This document shows, piece by piece, positions 22,843 to 30,173 of a DNA stretch of 51,270 nt. Both the position numbers and the translations under genes were made by a program. This DNA comes from an uncultured Clostridia bacterium (GTDB lineage: Bacteria; Bacillota; Clostridia; Oscillospirales; Oscillospiraceae), in the NCBI GenBank assembly GCA_946411475.1, contig CAMKED010000003.1:1-51270 (forward strand). The letters run 5' to 3'. Below the pieces are notes generated by a model. That model was not told the DNA's origin, did no database searches, and was given only the letters and a program-made list of their open reading frames with translations. How positions within the stretch are numbered: the stretch's first letter is position 1; each line of letters starts with the position of its first letter.

Positions 22843-25213
22843 ATTCCGCGTTCCGGATCCGCTCGGCGAGGCTCTGCTTGCCCTGCGAGCGGAGCATGAA
22901 AACGGAAGCCGCGCAGCCGGCCGCGAAGGCCGCGGCGGAGGCCAGCGTGATCCTGACGGCAATCACGGCGAAATCCAGCTTTGCCATATCGAGGATCTGT
23001 TGGAAGCCGCTAAACATCTCCCCATAGCGCCCTAATATGACCTTCGGGATCAAATACTGATTGAAGCCGACGACGATCAGTCCGCAGATCAACATGGAAG
23101 CCAGGAAAGCCTTCGCGACGTATTGCATGCACTCGATCAGCGTCAGCCGGAGCAACTGCCCGTCCGTCATGCCCACGCATTGCAGGGAGGCCAGCTCGCT
23201 GCGGCGGTTGGCGATGCCGGTGGAGATGATGTTCAGCAGGTTGACCAGCGCAGCCAACGCAATGATGCAGTTCAGGAACAGCACCCCGGCGCGCAGCGCG
23301 GCCATCGTGTCCTGCGTTTCCAGTCCCTCCGAATAGCTGTCGCCCCAGACCTCGAACTGATCGGAATTTGCCCGGAAGAAGGCCTCGATTTTTTGATAGG
23401 CCGCCTGGCTGTATCCGTTCTCCTCTCCGACAAAAAGGGAAATACTGACAGTATAATCATAATCGAGCTCCGATTTATCTGTGTCTTTGAGCAGCTCGTC
23501 CTGAATTTCCAGATAAGTTTCAAGGGTACCGATCAAACAACCGCCATATCCGTAATAATGATAGTCATCCGACGGCTGCTGCTCGATGATTGCATACAGC
23601 GTGAATTCGTGCGGACGCCGTTCGATCACAGGCTTTTCCTTACTGGGATCTGCTACCAGCTCCCAGGGATCATATTCCGGCTGATGGTAGGAATTCAACG
23701 TGATCGTTCCGGGTTCCCCGTCGGAAAGCAACGGCCGATATACGTCGGTACGCTTCTGAAAATATGCGGATGCTGCTTCATTTTGGGAAACAGCATCAAT
23801 ATACACGACGCCGGCGTTGCCTGCGAGCGTCTCATAGGGGATTGCCGGGTCGTCGCCGAATATCTGCCGATATTCTGCCGGATTGACAAAAATCAAGCTC
23901 TGTAAGAGCGAGCTCAGTTCATTGGGCAATGCGTCTTCCAGGGGATATTCCAGGGACTCGCTTATTTCAACGCGGGTCTCCTGAAACAGATCGCTGTTTT
24001 CCAGCAGCTCCACCACATCGCGCAGATCCGCGTTTTTCTTCGGCATGATGAAAAAATCGGAGCCGTTGTAGGAGTCTTCCCGGATTGACGCCAGCATGGT
24101 GTTCTCCACGGCGGTCGCCAGAGAGCTAAAAATTGCAAACAGCGTAATGGACACCGTCAGCGTGAGCACCGTGATGCGGAAGCGCTTCTTCTGCCGTCTG
24201 GCGTTGCGGTAGGCGATGCGGCCGGACAGGCCGAAGAACAGGCTGGACAGCGGCCCCAGAAGCGTGAGCTCCCGGGACAGCTTTCCGCCGTTGACCCGTT
24301 TTGCCCGCGCCGTGATGGCGTCCATCGGGGCCTTGCGCACCACGCGAAGTCCTACGCCGTAGGCCGAGAAGAAGGTCCAGATCACGCCGACCCCTGCGGA
24401 GACCAGAAGCATCCTCGGCTGCACGAGAAAGCGCGGCTGGAACGTGCCGCCTGTACTGCTGCGAATCAGATTGGACAGCCCTGCTGAAAGGACTGCGTGA
24501 TACATGCCGAAGGCGAGCAGCACGCCGAGCGCCACACCGAGCGGGACGGCGACGACGCAGAGCCGCAGCCCCTCCCGCGTGATGATCCGCACGATCTGCT
24601 GCGGCGTCGCGCCGATGGCCTGCAGCATGCCGTAATGCTGTTCCCGCTCCTTGGAGGAGACCTCAAAGGCGGAATCCACGACAAGCCGGATTGCGAGGGA
24701 GATAAACAGGGCAAACAGGGAGAACAGCGCGAACAGAAACAGTCTTGCGACAATGCTCTCGTTGCCGATCCCGTCCAAGAGCATCAACGTCCCGTTCCAT
24801 TCGAATAAATCCTGGGCATATTTGCCGTCCCCGTCGGGCAATGAAACTTCCCGGTATATTTCCGCACCGCATTCGTACGCCAAAAGACTCAACCAGTCTT
24901 TCGGGTTGTCCAGACCCATCCGAAATGTGACTTTGGCGGCCAGGAATCCGTCTCCCGCGGGCTCGAAGCTGACAGATTTGACGTGCTTGTCACTGCGCAG
25001 GGCGGTGGCCTTGTTTTCCGGCCATTCATAAATCAGCAGGTGATAGGGCGCTTCCTGGTAGGCGGCTGCTCTCGCATTCCCCAGAAGCACGCCGTAGAAC
25101 ACGAAGAAAACGGTCAGAACCGCAACTGCGACCGCAATGCTGAGCAGTGTAAAAATCGACTGCCGCTTCTGTGCCCTGATATACCGGGAGGCCAACAGAC
25201 TTTCATAGCGCAT
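22841..25213 (-). CDS. FtsX-family ABC permease (second copy)
   Basis: A 790-residue permease with an N-terminal membrane helix (SIAVAVAVLTVFFVFYGVLL) and a first FtsX module near residues 160-300. A large extracytoplasmic region follows (about 370-630), then a last FtsX module (AALVNLLNIISTGIANRRSE...). The two-module build with a large external domain resembles BceB-like permeases that sense and remove antimicrobial peptides, but it is longer and the pair is duplicated. It is a paralogue of the gene at 25391; both start with MRYESLLASRYI and end with nearly the same 30 residues. The external domains differ strongly, so ligands may differ. Confidence 0.92.
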   Translation of the reverse strand: MRYESLLASRYIRAQKRQSIFTLLSIAVAVAVLTVFFVFYGVLLGNARAAAYQEAPYHLLIYEWPENKATALRSDKHVKSVSFEPAGDGFLAAKVTFRMGLDNPKDWLSLLAYECGAEIYREVSLPDGDGKYAQDLFEWNGTLMLLDGIGNESIVARLFLFALFSLFALFISLAIRLVVDSAFEVSSKEREQHYGMLQAIGATPQQIVRIITREGLRLCVVAVPLGVALGVLLAFGMYHAVLSAGLSNLIRSSTGGTFQPRFLVQPRMLLVSAGVGVIWTFFSAYGVGLRVVRKAPMDAITARAKRVNGGKLSRELTLLGPLSSLFFGLSGRIAYRNARRQKKRFRITVLTLTVSITLFAIFSSLATAVENTMLASIREDSYNGSDFFIMPKKNADLRDVVELLENSDLFQETRVEISESLEYPLEDALPNELSSLLQSLIFVNPAEYRQIFGDDPAIPYETLAGNAGVVYIDAVSQNEAASAYFQKRTDVYRPLLSDGEPGTITLNSYHQPEYDPWELVADPSKEKPVIERRPHEFTLYAIIEQQPSDDYHYYGYGGCLIGTLETYLEIQDELLKDTDKSELDYDYTVSISLFVGEENGYSQAAYQKIEAFFRANSDQFEVWGDSYSEGLETQDTMAALRAGVLFLNCIIALAALVNLLNIISTGIANRRSELASLQCVGMTDGQLLRLTLIECMQYVAKAFLASMLICGLIVVGFNQYLIPKVILGRYGEMFSGFQQILDMAKLDFAVIAVRITLASAAAFAAGCAASVFMLRSQGKQSLAERIRNAE

Positions 25214-25244
25214 GGTTTATTCCCTCCGTAAACTGTCAATTTTC

Positions 25245-25370
25245 GTATCTGTTCAGTAGGGTTGTAGTGGCCGCGCACCTGCGCGGCCATATAGTTCTGA
25301 AAGAGCGATACGCGCCATGGCCGCGCAGGTGCGCGGCCACTACGGAGCGGGTGCGACTGAATAGACACAT
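25245..25370. repeat. Dispersed palindromic element, full copy
   Basis: The core at 25264-25343 has inverted ends GTAGTGGCC / GGCCACTAC. Each end carries the hairpin GGCCGCGC-ACCT-GCGCGGCC, around a centre ATAGTTCTGAAAGAGCGATA. The similarity of the arms continues outward (CTGTTCAGT on the left, ACTGAATAGACA on the right). It has no coding capacity, so it looks like a MITE. It lies between the two paralogous permease genes. Confidence 0.85.
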
Positions 25371-25390
25371 ATCTTCTTTCAATTCGTTTT

Positions 25391-27715
25391 TTATTCTGCG
25401 TTTCGGATCCGCGCTGCGAGGCTCTGCTTGCCCTGCGAGCGGAGCATGAAAACGGAAGCCGCGCAGCCTGCCGCGAAGGCCGCGGCGGAGGCCAGAGCGA
25501 TTCTGACGAAAATCACGACGGAATCCAGCTTGACCAGATTCATGAGGATTTTTCCTTCTTCTGTATCCGCATAAAGGATCCAGTCCGCTCCGAAGCTGAG
25601 CTCCATGATCCCCGGAAGCAGCAGTTGCTCGAAACCGACGATGATCAGCCCACAGATCACGGCCGTAATCAGGGCTGCCTTCATGACGTATTGCAGACAT
25701 TCCGCCAGCGTCATGCGGAGCAGTTGCCCGTCTGTCATGCCCACGCATTGCAGAGAGGCCAGCTCGCTGCGGCGATTGGCAATGCCGGTGCAGACGATAT
25801 TCAGCAGGTTGATCAGCGCGGCCAGTGCGATAATGCAGTTCAAAAACAGGATACCGGCCCGAATCGCGGCCAAGGCATTCAGAATGATCATATACTCCGC
25901 GTAATTGTCCCAATCGTGCACTATGAGGTTGGAATGCGCCCGGAAGAACGACAGGATCTTTTGATAGGTTGCCTGGTCGTCTTTGCCGGTCATGTGGGCT
26001 TTCAACTGAGCGACTATATATGTGGTGCCGAACCAGTCGTCTTTGATTGCTATGTAAGTGTCCATCGTGCCGACCAAACTATGCCAGGACGCTGGTTCGG
26101 CCACCGCGCACACCGTGATCTCATGCGGACGCAGTTCGGGCTCGGACCATACATAATTGGGGTTTTGCAGTTCCTGCTCGGTCGGTTCTTTTTGGTACCG
26201 AGAGCATACGGAGACTGTTCCCGATTCTGCGTCCAAACGGAAGTCGGCCATCCAGGCCGCCTCCTCCTGCGGGATCTCATAGTCGGAAGAGCTTTGTGCG
26301 GGAATATACACGAACCCGCCGAGCTTTGTAAGTTCCGCATAGCTGATCGGCGGATTTTCTCCGAACAGGGATTGGTATTCCGCCTGATCGACGAAATGTG
26401 CTGCTATCCCGCGATATTCATACTCACCCTGAAAACTTGGGTCGTCGTGACGGTATTCCGTTTGAAAGCTCTCATAGGCATATAAATGGACCTGATCAAA
26501 CAGATCGGAGGCGTAAACCAGATCCAATGTGTCAGAGACAGTCTTGCCGGAATCCGAATCGCCCCGCAAGGAGACGTCAAAAGAGAGATATCCATCGTAT
26601 TGTTTGAAGAAAATTTGTTTCAGAAAGTTCTCCGCGTTGTCCACAATGGCAGTGAAGATCGCAAACAGCGTGATCGAGACGGTCAGCGTGAGGACTGTAA
26701 TGCGGAAGCGCTTTTTCTGCCGTCTGGCGTTGCGGTAGGCGATGCGGCCGGGCAGACCGAAGAGCAGACTGGAAAGCGAGCCAAGAAGCGAGAGCTTCCG
26801 GCTCAGCTTGCCGGAGCGCTTGGCTTTTTTTGCCGTTTGTACCCGGGCGGGCCGGGCCGTGATGGCGTCGATCGGTGTTTGTTTCACGACGCGCATTCCA
26901 ACGCCGTAGGCCGAGAAAAATGTCCAAATCACGCCGACTACGGCGGCGACGAGCAGCATCAGCGGACGAACGGAAAAGCGCAGCTCCAGCTCCGCGTATT
27001 CCACTTGGTTCAGAAGCTCGGACAGACCGCCATCCATCACCGCGCGGTACATGCCGAAGGCAAACAGGAGCCCGAGCGCAAGCCCGATCGGGACGGCGAT
27101 CACGCAGAGCCGCAGCCCCTCCCGCGTGATGATTCCCACGATCTGCTTGGGCGTTGCGCCGATGGATTGCAGGACGCCGTAGTGCCGCACCCGTTCCTTG
27201 GCCGAGACCTCAAAGGCCGTATCCACCACGAGCCGCAGCGCGAGTGCAAACAGGAGGACAAAGACGAGAAAGATCCCAAAATACAGGAATTTCTTGACGA
27301 TCGCGTCGCTGCCGATCCCGTCGTAGAACATCAGATCCCGGTTCCAGTCATACGAAATCCGGTCACTCTGGATTTTGGCGATGAGACTGTCTACCCAGGA
27401 AGACGGATCGCTGATGTCGTTTTTCAGCATGATGCTGGCCGTCAGGGAACCCGTGTCATGGCGCTCAAAGCGAACGGATTCGACGTACGCATCATTCCGC
27501 AGCACGGAAGCCTTGTTCTCCGGCCAGTCAAAGATGATCACGTGATAGGGCGCCTGATTGTACGCGTTCGTTCTCGCATTGTCCGTGAACGTGCCGTAGA
27601 GCACGAAGAGCATGGTCATGACCGCGACCGCGACCGCGATGCTGATCAGCGTAAAGATTGATTGCCGCTTCTGCGATTTGATGTACCGGGAAGCGAGCAG
27701 GCTTTCATAGCGCAT
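25391..27715 (-). CDS. FtsX-family ABC permease (first copy)
   Basis: The true start is ATG at 27715, giving MRYESLLASRYIKSQ, aligned with the paralogue. The track start 26 codons upstream lies inside the ATPase gene. The 774 residues have the same plan as the second copy: first helix SIAVAVAVMTMLFVLYGTF, an FtsX module with GVLQSIGATPKQIVGIITREG, a large external domain, and a last module with RRSELASLQCVGMTDG. The start overlaps the ATPase stop by 11 bases, so they are translationally coupled. With the ATPase it should form a functional exporter, alone or mixed with the second permease. Confidence 0.92.
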   Translation of the reverse strand: MRYESLLASRYIKSQKRQSIFTLISIAVAVAVMTMLFVLYGTFTDNARTNAYNQAPYHVIIFDWPENKASVLRNDAYVESVRFERHDTGSLTASIMLKNDISDPSSWVDSLIAKIQSDRISYDWNRDLMFYDGIGSDAIVKKFLYFGIFLVFVLLFALALRLVVDTAFEVSAKERVRHYGVLQSIGATPKQIVGIITREGLRLCVIAVPIGLALGLLFAFGMYRAVMDGGLSELLNQVEYAELELRFSVRPLMLLVAAVVGVIWTFFSAYGVGMRVVKQTPIDAITARPARVQTAKKAKRSGKLSRKLSLLGSLSSLLFGLPGRIAYRNARRQKKRFRITVLTLTVSITLFAIFTAIVDNAENFLKQIFFKQYDGYLSFDVSLRGDSDSGKTVSDTLDLVYASDLFDQVHLYAYESFQTEYRHDDPSFQGEYEYRGIAAHFVDQAEYQSLFGENPPISYAELTKLGGFVYIPAQSSSDYEIPQEEAAWMADFRLDAESGTVSVCSRYQKEPTEQELQNPNYVWSEPELRPHEITVCAVAEPASWHSLVGTMDTYIAIKDDWFGTTYIVAQLKAHMTGKDDQATYQKILSFFRAHSNLIVHDWDNYAEYMIILNALAAIRAGILFLNCIIALAALINLLNIVCTGIANRRSELASLQCVGMTDGQLLRMTLAECLQYVMKAALITAVICGLIIVGFEQLLLPGIMELSFGADWILYADTEEGKILMNLVKLDSVVIFVRIALASAAAFAAGCAASVFMLRSQGKQSLAARIRNAE

Positions 27716-28415
27716 TGCCGTCGGCCTCCTTTGGGGCGCCCTTTGTCTCGTCGGAAATGATCTTCCCGTCGTGCAGCACGATGATCCGATCACACTGCTC
27801 GGCGAGGCTCTCGTCGTGGGTGACCATGAGGATGGTCTGCTTCAGCTCGCGGTTCGTCCGGCGGAAGAGCTCCATGATCTCGGCGCTGTTCTTGCTGTCG
27901 AGGTTGCCGGTGGGCTCGTCCGCAAGGATGATCTGCGGCGCGGTAAAGATGGCCCGGCCGATGGCGGCGCGCTGCTGCTGACCGCCCGAGAGCTGAGAGG
28001 GCAGGTGGTTTCTGCGCTCCTTGAGCTCCAGCATATCCAGGATCTTTTCCAACTGAGCCTGATCCGGCTTCCGCCCGTCCATAAGGACCGGGAGCACGAT
28101 GTTCTCCTCTGCGGTCAGCACGGGGTTCAGATTGTAGAACTGATAGATCAGCCCGACCTGCCGTCTGCGGAAGATGGCCAGCTCTTTTTTATTGTGCTTG
28201 AACACGTCCTGCCCGTCGAGCCAGACCTTGCCGGAGGTAGGCTGATCCACCGCGCCGAGCAGGTGCAGCAGGGTAGACTTGCCCGAGCCGCTCGCGCCGA
28301 TGATGGCGACCATCTGGCCCTTCGGGACGCTGAACGACACGCCGTCCACGGCGCGCACTTCGTTTTCGTCCTTGCCGTAGACCTTGCAGAGCTCTTCCAC
28401 TTTCAATAATTCCAT
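27705..28415 (-). CDS. ABC ATPase of the FtsX module (LolD/BceA type)
   Basis: The start is ATG at 28415 (MELLKVEEL), seven bases after GGGAGGAAG; the track entry begins six codons too early. The 236 residues show Walker A GASGSGKST, Q loop LIYQFYNLNP, signature LSGGQQQRAAIGRAI and Walker B IILADEPTGNLDS. This is the class that pairs with FtsX permeases to move peptides or lipids away from the membrane. It is the first gene of a run with two permeases, regulator and kinase. Confidence 0.95.
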   Translation of the reverse strand: MELLKVEELCKVYGKDENEVRAVDGVSFSVPKGQMVAIIGASGSGKSTLLHLLGAVDQPTSGKVWLDGQDVFKHNKKELAIFRRRQVGLIYQFYNLNPVLTAEENIVLPVLMDGRKPDQAQLEKILDMLELKERRNHLPSQLSGGQQQRAAIGRAIFTAPQIILADEPTGNLDSKNSAEIMELFRRTNRELKQTILMVTHDESLAEQCDRIIVLHDGKIISDETKGAPKEADGNAL

Positions 28416-28456
28416 TTCTGTTCTTCCTCCCAATTTTTAGTATCCGCTTTTCGCTA

Positions 28457-28484
28457 ATTCTATCATAGCATGCTTTCCTGACAA
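28457..28484 (-). promoter_or_regulatory. Promoter of the ABC/FtsX genes
   Basis: On the minus strand TTGTCA and TAGAAT are 16 bases apart, about 40 bases before the ATPase start. Confidence 0.7.
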
Positions 28485-28500
28485 TTCCATTATCCGAATC

Positions 28501-28514
28501 TTACAATATTGTCA
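28501..28514. promoter_or_regulatory. Candidate response-regulator operator
   Basis: TTACA-ATAT-TGTCA is an inverted repeat 17 bases upstream of the -35 box of the ABC promoter. It resembles the TNACA-N4-TGTAA pattern that I recall for BceR/BraR-type regulators. It is also six bases from the -35 box of the divergent nitrilase promoter. Confidence 0.55.
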
Positions 28515-28520
28515 CACGGC

Positions 28521-28549
28521 TTGCTATTTTGCCGGGGATAGATTATAAT
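28521..28549 (+). promoter_or_regulatory. Promoter of the nitrilase gene
   Basis: TTGCTA and a consensus TATAAT are separated by 17 bases; the start codon is at 28580. Confidence 0.75.
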
Positions 28550-28579
28550 TGCCTTACAAGCAACAAGGAGGAAGACAGC

Positions 28580-29407
28580 ATGAAACCGATCCGTATCGCA
28601 ATCATCCAGGCGCTCCTGCGCGGCTCCGCAGAGGAGCGGGGGAGGCAGCTTCGTGCGCTGGTCAGACAGGCTGCGGCACAGAAGCCGGATCTGATCACTC
28701 TGCCGGAGATCTGGAACGGGCCCTATCAGCAGGATCTGTTTCCGAGCTTTGCCGAGCCGCGCTTCGGCCCGTCCTGGCAGCTTTTGTCAGCGCTTGCCTC
28801 CGAGTACGGGATCTGGCTCTCCGGCGGCTCCATCGCCGAACGCGAGGACGGCAGGGTCTACAACACGGCCTACGTCTTCGACCGCGCCGGCAACGAAGCG
28901 GCGCGGCACCGCAAGATGCACCTGTTCGACATCAACGTCACGGGCGGCCAGCACTTCCGGGAATCCCAGACGCTGACGGCCGGCAACGAGGTGACGGTCT
29001 TCGATACGGAGTTTTGTCGGATGGGACTCTGCATTTGCTACGATATGCGCTTTCCGGAGCTGTCCCGGCTGATGGTGGACCGCGGCGCAAAGCTGATCCT
29101 GGTGCCTGCGGCCTTCAATATGACCACCGGTCCCGCCCACTGGGAGCTGCTGTTCCGGCAGCGTGCGGTGGACAATCAGGTCTACTGCGTCGGGACCTCT
29201 CCCGCCCGGGACGAGGCGGCGAGCTATCACGCCTGGGGCCATTCGATCGTGACGGATCCCTGGGGCCGGGTCGTGACGCAAATGGATGCGGCCGAGGAGA
29301 TTCGCGTCGCGGAGCTGGATCTGGACCTGGTGGACCGGATCCGCGCCGAGCTGCCCCTCCTGGCTCACCGCAGGACCGACGTCTATCGGCTCGAACTGAC
29401 CGTTTGA
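28580..29407 (+). CDS. Carbon-nitrogen hydrolase, omega-amidase-like
   Basis: This nitrilase-family enzyme cuts amide bonds of small molecules. In the omega-amidase branch these are alpha-ketoglutaramate and succinamate. The start is ATG at 28580 behind AAGGAGG, giving 275 residues. The triad is complete: Glu43 (LPEIWNG), Lys112 (HRKMHLFDI) and Cys153 (CICYDMRFPE). HLFDINVTGG and the RFPEL strand fit the NIT2 type. It is first in a plus-strand run with an ABC ATPase, 16 bases on, and a permease. The metabolic link to that exporter is not clear. Confidence 0.93.
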   Translation: MKPIRIAIIQALLRGSAEERGRQLRALVRQAAAQKPDLITLPEIWNGPYQQDLFPSFAEPRFGPSWQLLSALASEYGIWLSGGSIAEREDGRVYNTAYVFDRAGNEAARHRKMHLFDINVTGGQHFRESQTLTAGNEVTVFDTEFCRMGLCICYDMRFPELSRLMVDRGAKLILVPAAFNMTTGPAHWELLFRQRAVDNQVYCVGTSPARDEAASYHAWGHSIVTDPWGRVVTQMDAAEEIRVAELDLDLVDRIRAELPLLAHRRTDVYRLELTV

Positions 29408-29423
29408 ACAAGGAGGTATCGCC

Positions 29424-30161
29424 ATGCTGGAAGTCAGCCACTATACCAAACGCTACGGCAAAACGCTTGCCTGCGACGATTTGAACTTTTTCCTGCCGGA
29501 CGGCAGCATCACGGTCCTGCTCGGCCCAAACGGCGCGGGCAAGTCCACGCTGATGAAGGGCATCACCGGCTTTCTGCGCTTTGAGGGGCAGATCCGGATC
29601 AACGGCATGCCGAACACGGAGCTCGCCAGCCGCCGTGCGCTGGGCTATATCCCCGAGATCCCGTCCTTTTACCCCAACCTCACGGTCTGGGAGCATGTCG
29701 AATTCGTCGCTCGCGCCTACAAGCTCCGGGACTACGAGACCCGAGCGGCCGAGCTGTTGGAGCGCTTCTCTCTGACGGAGCACCGGAAAAAGCTGGGCGC
29801 CTCGCTCTCCAAGGGGATGGCGCAAAAGCTGAGCATCTGCCTGGGCCTGTTCACACAGCCCACCGTGCTGCTGCTGGACGAACCGTTCATTGGACTGGAT
29901 CCCCATGCCATCAAGGAGCTCAAGCACCTGATGGAGGAGCTGCGGGATCAGGGCGCGACGCTCCTGGTCAGCACGCATATCATCGAATCCGTCGATATGC
30001 TCTGGGATCGGGCGATCATCATGCAGAAGGGGACCATTCGCAGAACCCTGACCCGGGAGGAGCTGAATCAAAGCGGCGTTTCCCTTGAAGAGCTGTTTTT
30101 TGCGACGACGGAAGGGGAGAGCGCCGCTGCGGAGACGGCGGGTTCCGGGACGGAAGCATAG
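29424..30161 (+). CDS. ABC transporter ATPase (ABC-2 exporter type)
   Basis: A 245-residue ATPase with Walker A GPNGAGKST, Q-loop region YIPEIPSFYPNLTV, signature LSKGMAQKLSICLGL and Walker B VLLLDEPFIGLD, of the type that drives ABC-2 exporters such as antibiotic efflux pumps. The last 40 residues are an accessory tail. It starts nine bases after AAGGAGG. The following gene, 12 bases on, is the permease. Confidence 0.95.
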   Translation: MLEVSHYTKRYGKTLACDDLNFFLPDGSITVLLGPNGAGKSTLMKGITGFLRFEGQIRINGMPNTELASRRALGYIPEIPSFYPNLTVWEHVEFVARAYKLRDYETRAAELLERFSLTEHRKKLGASLSKGMAQKLSICLGLFTQPTVLLLDEPFIGLDPHAIKELKHLMEELRDQGATLLVSTHIIESVDMLWDRAIIMQKGTIRRTLTREELNQSGVSLEELFFATTEGESAAAETAGSGTEA

Positions 30162-30173
30162 GAGGACCGGGCC

